Positions 24,686-44,145 of a stretch of DNA of 64,000 nt are shown one piece after another (the first letter of the stretch is position 1; each line of letters opens with the position of its first letter). Made by a program: the position numbers and the translations under genes. Under the pieces are notes generated by a model. The model had not been told where the DNA came from, ran no database searches, and saw nothing but the letters and a program-made list of their open reading frames with translations. The stretch comes from Glandiceps talaboti (Eukaryota; Hemichordata; Enteropneusta; Spengelidae): the NCBI RefSeq assembly GCF_964340395.1, contig NC_135552.1:20133181-20197180 (forward strand), written 5' to 3'.

Positions 24686-24720
<35 letters not shown>

Positions 24721-25135
24721 ATAGATTTGACACTTTAATAGTACTTCAGTCATATACAAATACAAAGAAGACATTTTTGTATAATATTCTTTCCAGCTTT
24801 TAAGTTCTCCACCCACCCACCCACCCACCTTATACACCAGAAAGAAAGTTTAAGTTTCAAAAGTTCTTGCAGATCACAATAAAGACGGTGAAAGCTGAAT
24901 TATTTCTTGTAGGACTTTGCACCTATTACAGTAAATTTTGAATCATTTTTTTACAATTTTTCTTCCTGACAGGATGTATGCCTTAGAAAGAATGAAGCAG
25001 AGTGGTGCATTTATTACAACTAGTGAATCAATGGTCCTTCAACTACTACGTGATGCTAAACACCCTGACTTTAGAGAAACTCAGAAAGTCATCTGGACAA
25101 CAGCACCCGATTCTGGACTTTTAACAAAAGAGTAA
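23038..25135 (+). CDS. ISOC2: Isochorismatase domain-containing protein, ISOC2-like
   Basis: A cysteine-hydrolase-fold protein of the isochorismatase-like family. Animal members lack the siderophore pathway, and their substrate is not settled. Exons: 23038-23221, 23911-24154, 24973-25135, GT-AG, phases 1 and 2, giving 196 aa (human ISOC2 about 205; ISOC1 is about 100 residues longer). The expected catalytic triad is visible: Asp20 in [11 protein letters not shown], Lys81 in KIVAKTCF and Cys113 in CGIETQAC. The cis-peptide region [11 protein letters not shown] and IADACSSR are also conserved. There is no long N-terminal extension, so the short ISOC2 form fits better than ISOC1; orthology needs a tree. 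Intron 2 contains a SINE. An orphan exon-like block follows at 25379-25518. Confidence 0.92.
24355..24719 (+). mobile_element. tRNA-derived SINE in intron 2 of the ISOC2-like gene
   Basis: The head resembles a tRNA promoter: an A-box-like TGGTTGAATGATTAGAGTGGC and a B-box-like GCTTTGAATCTCACC about 35 bp apart. A body with CCTTGGGCAAGATTTGAAC and TGTGCCTCAGT follows, then a LINE-type tail (GTAAAGCACTTAGAGCAC, AAAGCACTATTTAAAAAC) and a (ATT)n tract at 24687-24719. This is the usual layout of animal tRNA-SINEs mobilised by a CR1/L2-like LINE. Boundaries are approximate. Confidence 0.8.
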
Positions 25136-25378
25136 ATGAAATTACAAATGTAGTCTATAGAATTTTATTGGCATGAATGGAATTCAAATGATATCCAACA
25201 ACTAAGAGAAAAATGGGACTACATTGTGTTGGCTTGTTTTGTAAAAATGAATATAAAAATATATATTACCAATGTACGAGCAACAAGCTATAACATATTT
25301 AGAAATGACTTGGCTAAGTGAGCCTGACCTATTTGTTCCAGAATAATACTATCAACCTTTGTTGTTATTGATCCATAG

Positions 25379-25518
25379 GGACACTTTTAGTCAAAATTCC
25401 GACAATTTTAACAGCAAATTTGAAAACCAATACATCAAACAAATAACAGATTATTTTGAACAGATTAAAACTTTCTATGAAAAATCATTGAAAGAAATAA
25501 GAGAGAAAGGAATACTCA
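25379..25518 (+). other. Orphan exon-like coding block
   Basis: A 140-nt open stretch with a plausible acceptor (ATCCATAG, ending 25378) and donor (CTCA|GTATGT at 25519). It reads as a charged helical segment (NQYIKQITDYFEQIK, FYEKSLKEIREKG), more protein-like than its AT-rich surroundings. I cannot connect it to the ISOC2-like gene, which stops at 25135, or to any downstream + strand exon. It may be a gene remnant, an alternative 3' exon, or chance. Confidence 0.25.
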
Positions 25519-27256
25519 GTATGTTACTTTTAAATGATTGTAATGTTCTCCTCATTTTGTTCAAAATATGCAAATAAGTCTCTTAAACCGATGATAATTA
25601 TCGCGGCATATGTGCAGCTGAATGGTATCTGACAAGGAAACAATATGGGCAAGCAAGTTTCTAGTTGTATACATGTATACTGATATTTTTATCTCCTTTG
25701 GTAAACTCTGTTGGTGTATATTTTAATTCAAGTACAATAATGAATGATTTTTATTCAATAGGTCCAAGGTTAATGCTCTTTCTCCCTAGGGGGTATTTGT
25801 TTATACACAACTAAGTACAAGTTGGGAGAAAGAAAGAGGGTATAAGGCATTTCTACAGCTGTCTGTGTTTTGAAAGTTTTCAACATTTACAAATAAATGC
25901 ATTGATTTATAAATACATTTGTTGGCAGATTGATTTGAGAGTGAACCTTTCTTGTATTATTCCTAATTTTACAGATACACTAAAAAAATGAAGCAAGTCT
26001 GTTCTCTGTGTATGTGTATAACACATTGTAACTAAATTCATGGCATTCACATTTAAACATACCGGTACCATATATACATACATACATACATGGTTTATGA
26101 AAGAACAAAACATATGCACACACATTGGGTTCTATGAATTATACTTTGTAAACTTTATTTCAAATCTGTAATTTCTAACAACAAAATTCACCGAAATGAC
26201 TAATTACATATATTTGTAGCTGAAAATGATCTTCAATAGTGGAGTGACCATAGAAATAACAAACATACAAATAGGCAAGTGAATAACCTCTAGGCTCTAT
26301 GATGTTTTGTGACTTCTGATCTGCAAAAGTGAACCAACTTTTCTAGATTTCAAATAAATTCCAACAACAAAATGATATACTTTACTCTAGATTCAACTCG
26401 GTGGTGAGATTAAAACCACACTGTACTGTCTCTGCCAGTGTCCATCACTGACTGCATATCACCTCACCACACCATAGCTTACCACAGCTGGTACTACCTA
26501 TCAGTTTATATCATTTACCAAAGTTATTTGATCAGTGTTTATAATAAAAAATGGCAGTGTTTGTATTTGTAAATATAACTTATCCACAGAAATGACACAT
26601 TTTTATTATTAAGGGGGCACGGACCAAATCTGAATGTTTTTTTTTCTGTGGTAATTTTGTTTTAATATATGAATAATTACACAATGTAATTGTACTAGTT
26701 TAATCATTCCCACTTATAATAATATAAGTACAAGGTCTGTGGAATAGCAATTGGGCAAACCAAATAAATGGTTTGGTAAATATACTTCTTGGGTGTACAG
26801 CTTTCATTCTAGCAATGTTCTTATATTTGAGAATGTGTACTGCAGGTTAAAACACTGACTGTATTCTGCTCTTTCACACTGGACAAATCTGTATAAATCG
26901 ATGCATAACTAATTATTTTAAAATTAGGATAACCCTAACACTAACCCCTAACCCAACAAATAATTGTTGAAGTCATGATTCTATAATTAATCAGTGTGAC
27001 ATACCCCCCCCCCCCCCCCCGTGCAAGCATGAAGTTCTTTGTCATGTACCTATACAGTAACACAGTTGTAAAAAACAGTAACATTAAACACAAGACATTG
27101 ACCATCAGTGCGAAATAAAACCTACAGCATGAAGTTGTATACTTATAACAAGTACAGTCACAGCTAGTATGAGTCTAGACTCTCGAGATATATCCTATGT
27201 CAGTCTGTCAAAATGTGGCAATATAATCAATGATGCTGACACAAGCTGTACAAACT
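25519..27256. other. Convergent spacer between the ISOC2-like and ankyrin genes
   Basis: No gene is supported. It contains 3'UTRs, a candidate minus-strand AATAAA at 26154-26159 for the ankyrin gene, and a poly-C run at about 27003-27020. Confidence 0.45.
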
Positions 27257-29536
27257 TCACATTCCAAGATCCTCTAGTCCTTGATCTAAAACCTCCATTT
27301 TGGTTACAATCTCTTTGAGTTCATCTTGCTTTTTAGCTTTTGTTTTAACTAGAATTCGTTTTTTCCTTTTTATGTCGGACAAGCTTGACTGCAATCTCTG
27401 AAATTAAATGACAAGAAGACATCAGTTTTCCTGACACAAGTGTGTAAAAAAGTCTTCAAAGTTCTCACAAAGAAATAGAAATCTTGCCATTTCAGTTTAG
27501 AGTTTTCCAAGTTTTCAACATCAACAATTAGTCATTAAAATCACAAAATAAAGTTTCAAATTACATTTAAAAAGTTTTGTTCTCTCCACAAAGAAGATGT
27601 CACTATAAATGTTAACTACAGGTGAAAATCATTTAAAACATGCCATACCTCAACTTCTTTGAGTAGCTCAATTACTTTACTCTGACTTTCCTTCTCCTCT
27701 TTCTCAGCATTCCTCTCATCCTTGCAAATTTCTAACAAGTTATATATATACAGAAGAAATATGCAGTTATCTATCGCATGGACATGTTTATATCAAATAC
27801 AGGCTATCCCAACATTATTTGTACCCCAAGCCCAAACAACTCTCGAACCTTATCCCCATGTATATATCACACCCTAACAAATCTCAAATCCTAACTCCAA
27901 TGCCAACAATTTTCATCTGCTGCATTACATGTACATTTGAGACAAAAACTAAGGAAACATTCACCCTAGCATGTCAACTCTACATTGGAACTGACTTTCT
28001 ATTCATAACTTACCTTTGATCTCAGCCTCTATTTCCTTGTGAGATGTCTCTAACATTTGTCTATCATTTACCAGTATTTTGTTTATCTCTTGTTTGACTG
28101 CAGGACTCATTTTCAGGTATCTCAGCAGGCATGAAGATGACTGCTCATCTATTATGGCAAACATAATGTAATGACCAAAAATATTCATCAGCTTGTTAGA
28201 TCAATTGATTTACAAAGGTTATAACACACAAACAGTGGTCAGCTGTAACTATGTAATTTGCCATTCTGATGAGGATTGTCAACCAAGACAGTAACTGAGT
28301 TAGGGAAGAGTCTATAAAGAAATTACTTTTGAGAAAACAAAAGAAAAGTGCACTAAAACAATGCTTTTTGATTAAAATTGCGAATTTCTTGGGGACGATC
28401 ACACAATGTTGCACGAGCTCAATAAGCAAACATCATTCATTTAGAAGAAACCCCCCTCCCCCTACACAAGCATTCACAAGTGCGACATCACACATTTATA
28501 CATGATGTAAACCATGATGAATATTGTAGCAGTCACACCAGTACCACTACAATCGATGCAATGTAAAACATGATGGTACGTAAACATGAAATTCCAAATT
28601 GTTATCACCTTATCAAAATCTCAGTAATAAATACAGAAGCTGTTATCATTGAAGGCGTAGGAGTTTTTGAAACTTGGTTAGAAGTGTGAAAATGAAGTTC
28701 AGCAATTGCATTGATGCTATAGACACCCTCCCCACTAAACGAACGGAGTTCACTTGTTGAGCTTGTGTGACATTGTGTGATCGTCCCTTACAACCCCGTG
28801 TTTTCTAGGGAACACACTGATTTGGTATTACAACCTAAACTTTCTCTTCATTTTGTCACAGAAAAATATAGTTGAAAATTAAAAGATAACAAAACATAAA
28901 AATATTACTTGAAAAGCAAAGACTTTCTTTTTAACTTGTGAACGTAATCTAAATGCCCTACATGTTTTACAATTTCCTGACTTGAATATATTGACCAGTT
29001 TGTTCTTTTTACCTCCATCAGTTCTCAAAGCTTGCTCTACAATCTCATCCATGGGTTGTTTAATTTCAGTCCTTTCAGTCGATATGCCGTCATCTGGTTC
29101 AGTTTTTATAGGTATGATGTCATTTTTTAAGTAATAATCAATGACTGAATCCTCTTCATCTGTGTTTATACAGACTTCTAAAACTGTAACGGTAGGAGAC
29201 AAACTTGTATACCCATTTCAACAAGGGAAATAATAAAAGTGCTCATATAGCATTCTAGCATTATTGAATATACTTGAAAGTCATACACTTCTAAACTATG
29301 ACCTAAGTTTGTAATCTTGGACACAAAAATAACATTTCTACATCCAAATAACACACTGTCATGGTAACATTAATCATATCCTACATCACATACCTGTCAT
29401 ACAATCATTTTGAATTGAATATCCCAGGAGACATCATAAGCAGTATTTAATAATAATATGTCCTGATCAAAAACCAAGTCAAACTGGCAGATAATTTTAC
29501 TACATGTTAGTCATTTAAACACACGCACACACACAC

Positions 29537-29614
<78 letters not shown>

Positions 29615-32600
29615 GCACACACACACACACACGCGCACGCACACACACACACACACACAGAGTTCAGTCAGGCAAACAATAACTCATTTTACAATGGAAG
29701 ATTTCAAATGTTCACTCACTTAAATGTTAATGGGGTAAATTTATACTTGATTTGGACAGAAATGGCATACAATAATACCCACACAGTATAATGAAATACC
29801 TAGGTTGACATGATATATATATATATGACCAAATAACTAAGTAGACTTGGAGAATGACACATATGATATATGATACATGTTCAGAGTGGGCTAAATTCAG
29901 ATGGCCAAATAACTGCTTGAATAGAACAGAACACACATTTTTTTTCCACATATAAAGAGTATATAATGTACACAGCACAGTAACTGTCTTGATTACACCG
30001 GAATAACAAATTTACTAGATTATATACCTTCTCGAGAAATGTTTGAAAGAGTCAATGATAATGAACTTTCTTCTTCTTCTTCTTCTTCTTCTTGTTCACA
30101 TTTTGTACAGGCCAAGTTGACATTTTGCAGACAGGCAGCACTGTCAACTTCACTCCTTGTTGTACTTCCCTCTACGACAGTGACACCCCCTGTCTGTCCA
30201 CTACCTGGTAAACCATTTCTAGTTTCATGTCAAATAAAATAACATTCTTAGGGCAGACAGGTTGTTTACAGTTATACATTTGTATACTAACTGCAACTAG
30301 ATGAACAAGGAGGTGATCATGCATTTGTACACTGCAAAGATTGGACTGACATGAAAACTACACACATACACATCAATGACCTGTTTAAAGACCCAGGTCA
30401 GATACAGCTCAATAAACTGTTTAAAGACCCAGGTCAGACTAGGATTCAAATTTGGGAGTAAAACAGCTGCCTGGCAGTTGGTTTTGAACAAATATGCCAA
30501 TTCTTGTGACTCAACTAATGTGAGAATCTGAGATTGAAACCCTGGCCTTTACATGACTTTACAGGTATAATTAACTGACTCTTTCTGTGTCAAGTTTGAA
30601 AAAGACAAGTCACACGTTTGATTCAACTTTGTAAAAGTCAGGTACATAAAATGAACTAAGGACCAGGCATTTAATGTCTCTTTTGTAAGGAACTACCCTC
30701 AACCTAAAAACCTCAAATATTTATTCTACGTAGAAAGCATAGAGTAAAAAAGTTCAACATGTAAACAAGTCGCTTACTTCTGTGTACTGTCAATTTGGTC
30801 ATGACAATTTGCATCATTTGTATCACAACTGTTATTGTTATCAGATTCAAATTCATCTGTGGTATCCGTGTCAGAGTTTACACTTGTAGAAATGTCATCT
30901 GTTACAGGGTTTAGTTTCCTCCTTTGTCTCTTACTTTCCAGCTGTGTTGATTCTGTATTTTCTGAGTCACTGTCTCTTAAGGGGTGAAATCTGTAGGAAG
31001 TTAACAGAAAACAAATACAGTGGGTGTACCAGAATTTGATCAATTTCCTTAGTCAGTCTAGTTCTTACATGTGAGTAACTTATCAATTTGACATTAAACA
31101 AGGAATATCACACCTACTATAAATATCTATCGTTTATTTAGTTTACTGTTATCTTCAACAAATAATACTTTGCAGATCTGATTTGCAAATCACTGATGGG
31201 GTCAACATCATCAACAATTCTTCATATAATGATTTTGTAATAGAAATGAGAAGAGATTTTTCTAGACCATGCACTTGTATGGTCATAATTGTTTCAATCC
31301 AGTCCAGTGTGGTGGAGGTGATTACCTTTTCTTTGGTGATACAACTGTCTCCCCATCCATTCTCTTCACTGGACTGATCTGAAAAAAATAACAAAGTCTC
31401 GGAATGCTGCATAAACTCAGGAAAATAAATTATACATGGCTGAGAAGAAACATTTGATTGTTTTAAAGTGGCAATATGGATAGGTATTCATTTTGGATGT
31501 TTACAACCTGGTAGTTTATTGTACTTGAAATAAACAAGGTGATTGATTGAACATAGTCCAAGTCTGTGTTTGTAACTCAATAAATTGCAAAAAGTTGCAG
31601 AATGTATAAAAAAAAGAAAAGAAAAAAAGACTGTTATTGGTACATACAGGAAGTGATCAGTAAACAACTTTGACATCCTTGCAAATGGAAATTTGGTGTT
31701 TTGCTCATTTCAGTGCTTTTGTTAATGACATCGTCTCAAAAAAACCACATGAAGTCCCACTACAATGTATGAAGTGTGTTATTTCTCTGGATAATTTGTA
31801 AGTTATATAATACATACGAGAAGAAATACCCACCGACAACATTACCTTTGTGCTCATCAATTCTAGACAGTTTTAGAATTTTTCTTTTTATATTTACACA
31901 CAGCATACTGTACTGCCATCAATTTGTGACTGCATGCAAGCAGCAATGCTGCTGTAAATATATAATTCTACACATTCTTACCAAATGTTCTGTTGCTTGA
32001 CCTACTACATGACTGTTAGTACCACAACAGCTACATCTACTTGTACTTTGAGTTAAGGATAGTGGAGAACGTAATGAATCTCTTACCCTTGGTAGAAACC
32101 TATGTGAGATAATAATAACAATATTCATTTAAATTAGTGAAGTGCTGTAATATGTTGCTAGAAAACAAACAATTAACATTGTAAGAGACAACCACTATAT
32201 CAAAACTAGTATTAATATTAATAAGAGACACATGATGAACATAAAATGGTTCAACTACCGAAACAGTTAAATGTTATCTTGAGTGTGATTGAACGGCATG
32301 TGGGAAGAAACTGTTGCTAAGATGGGCAGATCGACTTGACTTTTAAGGTTGATAGTTGCAACCAGGAGGGAGTTGCTGAAAAAAAAAGTCATTTGGAGGA
32401 TGGGTACTGTCGCTCGCATTGAGAGATGCTCTATAAACATTGATGCAATGTCCAAAATAAAGTGTCATATAATCATTGCATGTCATGTTATCACTTCAGT
32501 TGCAGTTTACACAACTACAGACTTCAAAAAAGGGATAATAATGTCTAAGACATCAAGAAGGCTCAGCTGACTGACATACTATACTATACCGATAGTACAC

Positions 32601-35600
32601 ACAAAGCTGTATTCCTACCTTCTGGACATACAAGCTGGCATATGTAACCGAAACACTTTCACATACTCCCTTTGATTCAGTTCTTCTGCTACAAATAATG
32701 CAGTCAGACCACTCTTGTTCCTATATTGATTAAATCATCAAGAAAATAAAACATGTCAATAAATGTTTGATGACATCAAGATTATTCTATTGTTTCATGC
32801 AATATATGTTACTCAAATTACAGCCGTATTCGGGTCTGGTAGCACTCTTGAGGTTAACTGTACATACTAATAAAAGTGTGTTATACAGCCTCCTTCCTTA
32901 GACATTAGGACTTTTGGTATCAATTAATTATGTCTATAACAGGGATGTGTAGGTCCCATCACCACAAACTGATAAAGTAAAACTATTTGTCTATCATCCT
33001 GCATTATAAAATCTTAGATTACCCTGCCAGTCTATACATTACCATGGCAATGAATGTTGGGGGGGATACAAGAATCTTCACTAATCAAATCAATATTTCT
33101 TTTGGTTTCGTCATTAGCATACACCATCATGTAGATACCAAATTAGCTATGTGCTGTGACTATGGCTTCATAAGTGCTCTCATCACAAAATACCAATGGT
33201 GCCAAGTAAAAAGCTTTACAATAACTTGTCTATGTAAATGTAATTGAGTATGTCTTCCAATTCCTTTCAACAAATCATAAAGTGGAATACATTCATTTAT
33301 GACAGCCTGGTAAAACACCTTGTACATTATGAACTGTTTTAATATTAAAGTTTGCAATTAGAGCTTTTACATTTACTGAATATTCAGTTTACACTTGGCC
33401 ATCCTACAATTAGAACTTAGACTTACTCTATATTCAGTTTACACTTGGCTTCCACCAATCTTTTGATGTCGGGTAACATCCCATCTCTCTGTACCATCAG
33501 ATGAAGAGCTGTGTTGCCATCTTTGTTTTGACAGTTTAAAGCTTTGTATTTATCTTCTAAAAAATACAGAGAAAGGAGTACCGAGGTAAAACCTGATCAT
33601 CAAGTGTCAATACAAGACCATACAGAAATGTGTCATTATCGCAAGATTACAGGATTACTAAAAATTGTCAACACAAACAACTGAACAAAAGTGTCTGTAC
33701 TTAGGGATTATCTTTAATAACTTTGTTCATTTTTAAAGATATGCATACAAAAAAGTGAAACAGTTGTTTTTGACTGCTGAAATCTACCCAGAAACTCCCA
33801 TATACATGTACTTTTCTCAAAATAATATCTGGCGCACAGTGTGTAGTGAACTTTACAATACTTCATTTTTAATATATACTTATAATCAGGTATGTAAGGG
33901 TCCCAAAATTGACAAAGTGAGTGTAAAAGTGTTCAATGCTCACTTTGTTAAAAACGGCAAAGTGAGCGTCGAATTGCACATGGAAGTAATCAATCACAAA
34001 CTGTCAGGGCCGCGCCAAGGTCCGATTGGAACCTTTAAAAATTTGACGCTCACTTTGCCATTTTCGACAAAATGAGCATTGGGCACTTTAATGCACACTT
34101 TGTCAATTTCGGGACCCTTACATACCTCCTTATAACTACATGTAGGTAGACCATCTGATACAAATGTGTTGTTCCATACTCAACAGCCTTCTCTTGGGTA
34201 GACTGATGTGTGAGGGCACCCCCAATAAATCATATCTTGCAGACCTACAGTGGCATTTGTCAACAATTGTAAAAAACTGACCACAGGTTTAATACTTTAC
34301 CTTTAGAGAGCTTCATTGCACATTCCACAATAACACGAACCCCCTCTGAAAAAAACGGCACAGTTGTTTCCATTTTCAGCAACATGTCTGTTAATAATAA
34401 AAGTGGGGTCTGTCCTTGAGCATTGATAACTGTTATGTTATTTGGCATCATATTCAGTAAGCCTTCCAAGTATTTATGTGGTTTTCTAGTTTTAGTTGAT
34501 CCTAAGCAAGCTATAGCACGGTGAAATGGTGTATCTTTTTGTGGTGTCAAAGAATTAGGACTAAAACCTTCTTTAGTCACTAAATATTTCACTGTTGACA
34601 CTTTAGCTGAAAGAGAAAAGAAAGAAAGAAAATCAGAGTTAGCATAATTTGTAGTTAGTGTGGCACAAGCTGAGTTTGTAAGCATATTGCTCAAATGAAA
34701 ACACTTCAACAAAATCACATTCCAGTTTATTGTATATAGTGTTGATGCATGTCTTCTATAACATTACAATTGTCTTCTGGCATGGTTAGAACAGCAGATT
34801 GTATAGTATGGATTTCCTGAACATTTTTTTGATATGCATGATAAATTACATCATCAGATTGTTTATGAGTTATATCTTGATACCAGGTTTGAGTTCAGTT
34901 AACTGCAAGTGGTCATTAAGTGTGCTTCAGTAAGTTCAATACTGTGAGTACCTGTTAAACCATAGACAATGGAGTCTCCCCTAAATTGTCTATGTTTAAA
35001 AATACAGCAAGAACTATGCCCAAATACCCTATACAGTGTGTATTTCCATTATAAAGTTTATTGTAGGAGTGAGACAGCTCACTACAAGCGTAAGTTTTTT
35101 CTAAAATCGCCCATTCAAACAAGAGAATGTCTTCTGGTGTTCAGGGCTTTGGATATTGGTCCCAATGTTGAGTAAATGTAATGATACAGTTTACACTGTA
35201 TCATTTTTAGCATGCAAGCATACAACACTAATAATACATCAACCTGTCTACACTACTGAATCTGTGATGCTACTGTTTGTCCTTGAAAACTAGTAGAAGT
35301 TATAATAAAATCTATATTGAAAACAGGTGCAATGGAATCACAGATCCAATTATATACACAGGCTACTAATACATTAGATAGAATACCCAAAGCGCTAGCC
35401 CAGTGAAATAGTGGGTAGCGAAATGCAGGTTCTGGATCAGGTATGGGATCTTCTCTCTTCCATCCTTGTTCTTCATACTTTTGGATCAGTTTATCAAGTT
35501 TTGGTTGGTCATCTCTATTGAAGTAAGTGGTGTTTGTCAAGAATTCTAGCAGTTCATGGTGTTTCTCTTGTTTGCACAGGATCTTACTGCAATATGGGGT

Positions 35601-35648
35601 AAGATTACAGTACTCTGTCTCCACAGAGGAGTTCATTGGTGTGTCCAT
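27257..35648 (-). CDS. Ankyrin-repeat protein, probably nuclear, family not identified
   Basis: Twelve coding exons in transcript order: 35648-35387, 34606-34301, 33556-33427, 32720-32619, 32099-31982, 31378-31326, 30990-30778, 30200-30028, 29183-29013, 28148-28014, 27731-27649, 27397-27257. All are GT-AG and phases close through 628 aa. Residues 1-75 are acidic and helical. Residues about 76-265 form ankyrin-like repeats (YPLFHWASALAKVSTVKYLV; DTPFHRAIACLG; INAQGQTPLLLL; NKDGNTALHLMVQRDG; NKSGLTALFVAEELNQREYV). A short Cys cluster (CSCCGTNSH) follows, then a basic putative nuclear signal (KRQRRK), a low-complexity Asp/Ser/Asn region, a poly-Glu run, a sumoylation-type motif (IKTEPDD, about 480) and a C-terminal coiled coil with basic patches (SDIKRKKRILVKTKAKKQ). 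This suggests a nuclear scaffold or regulator. The model is firm; the function is not known to me. Divergent from DNAJC25. Confidence 0.85.
28186..28236. mobile_element. Partial copy of the 684-818 foldback family
   Basis: CATCAGCTT..AGATCAATTGA followed by TTACAAAGGTTATAACACACAAACAGT matches 664-713 with few mismatches. No opposite arm is found nearby, so it is a half element. It lies about 40 bp upstream, in transcript sense, of the acceptor of the ankyrin-gene exon at 28014-28148. Confidence 0.65.
28391..28787. mobile_element. MITE-like element, about 36-bp terminal inverted repeats
   Basis: The left end GGGGACGATCACACAATGTT/GCACGAGCTCAATAAG (28391-28427) is the reverse complement of 28753-28787 (CTTGTTGAGCTTGTGTGACA/TTGTGTGATCGTCCC) with few mismatches. 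The 325-bp interior has no ORF. It sits in an intron of the ankyrin gene. Confidence 0.75.
29518..29660. repeat. (CA)n microsatellite
   Basis: About 140 bp of nearly pure CA dinucleotide with scattered GC variants, in an ankyrin-gene intron. Confidence 0.95.
31470..31600. mobile_element. Diverged single arm of the 4436-4787 foldback family
   Basis: Shares AGTGG..ATATGGATAGG, ATTCATTTTGGAT and GTTTGTAACTCAATAAATTG, in the same order and spacing, with 4443-4582. The opposite arm is not clear. Located in an intron of the ankyrin gene. Confidence 0.55.
33888..34127. mobile_element. MITE-like element, about 95-bp inverted arms
   Basis: The ends AGGTATGTAAGGGTCCC and GGGACCCTTACATACCT are exact inverted copies. 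The arms continue with ATTGACAAAGTG / CACTTTGTCAAT and GGCAAAGTGAGCGTC / GACGCTCACTTTGCC. The centre (about 50 bp) contains GGGCCGCGCC. No ORF. It is in an ankyrin-gene intron and looks young. Confidence 0.9.
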
Positions 35649-36795
35649 TTTCTAAGTTTCTGTGGAAATAATATACAACACAAGACAAATTCATTTACTG
35701 ATGAGCCCATGACCCTTGAGTTTCTGCTTACAATATGACCATTCATAGTGACAGACTGATCAAACTTTGTTGCTCTTGAGAGCCAGTATACATCAGAACA
35801 TATTCGGCAATTTATTTTAGTATTGTATTAATAGATATATGTATGTATGTTATTCTTTATAGATAAAGCCATGTTTACACAGTAAAATGAATGAATAAAA
35901 CAACTGTGAAGTTGGTACCGTATTCACATTCATATGAATACTGACCACCGATGTGGAAAATGAAGGGGGTGGGTAAATTATAAGAATGGATATATGCGCC
36001 ACGATGTTCGACACGTCTTTCCATCTCAAGAAAGACGTGCTGGAACGACGTGTCGAACCATCATGGTCGAACATCTTAGCGTATACATCCAGAGCTAGGA
36101 GAGCAGTATATTATAGGGGACTATTAATTTCATGTACTATTGTTATTGTTTTGGCATTGGCAGTGACCTTTTTTGTAAAAATGACGTGTAGTTCAAAGTT
36201 GGTCGAATGTGAAGATGGGAGTGTAGAGTTTAATATGACCATATTCACACAAAGCGGAGGTCATATTTGAACGTAACTATGAATGTAAACATGTTGGCAA
36301 CTTCACAAATATGGTCAATGAATGAATCATTCCAGAATCCAGGTGCATGTAAGTTGTTGTAACAGTACGGTTGCAAAATTCCAAACTTCACCGAACATGT
36401 GATTGGCAGCTGCACTAATACAATTTGGTTACATTTGTAAATAGGATGTATAAAACATGAAGTAGACGAAACTAACCTCAATAACGGCAGAGCTTGGTGC
36501 GTATGTCACGAGACACGGTCCCACGCTACAAGTCATGCAAGTTGGTTTTTAAAAGTCGCCAAACTTTAAATGGAATCGTTTGCGAGATCGAGGCTGTAGC
36601 TTCCTTGATTAAGTTCATTGCAATATAGTGATTATAAATGTATATCGAAAGTCATAGAAAAGCATAAGTTTTGATATAATATTTGTTCTAGCATATTAGT
36701 ATGATTTGTGATTAAAAATTATGTATTTACACGAAATTGTTCCACTTTCAATGACTGGTTTATTTATTGTCTGTATTCGAGGCTGTGCAGACAAA
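35649..36795. promoter_or_regulatory. Divergent promoter region, ankyrin gene / DNAJC25
   Basis: The two start codons are 1.15 kb apart on opposite strands, so this space holds both promoters and 5'UTRs and may be bidirectional. A palindromic element lies at 36001-36099. No core promoter motif can be assigned by eye. Confidence 0.45.
36001..36099. mobile_element. Small palindromic element related to 47083-47218
   Basis: Contains nested hairpins (GATGTTCGACACGTCTTT, AAAGACGTG, GACGTGTCGAACCAT, GGTCGAACATC) and ends in ATACATCCAGAGCTAG. The GACACGTCT, GACGTGTCGAA and ATCCAGAGCTAG blocks match the hairpin in BDP1 intron 1. It lies in the shared promoter region of two genes. Confidence 0.65.
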
Positions 36796-43876
<7,081 letters not shown>

Positions 43877-44145
43877 GGGGACCTGCCATCTGGTAGGATG
43901 ATAGTTAGATATTAGGAAACCTACCACCTGGCAGGATATTTAAATATTAGAGAACAGACCACCTGGTAGAGTGACATTCAAATATCAGGAAACCTACCAT
44001 CTGCAGGATTGTATTTGAATATAGGGACGCTGCCACTTGGCAGAATGGTATTTGCATATCATGGGACCTGCCATTTGGTAGGATGACACTTGGATGTTAA
44101 GAGTACCTGTCACATGGTTAAATGACCCCCTAGCAGGATGATGAT

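Noticed and set aside
36000-36270. A 94-codon + strand frame with a hydrophobic stretch in the divergent promoter
   Set aside because: Its first half is translated palindromic repeat, and it has no splice or homology support.
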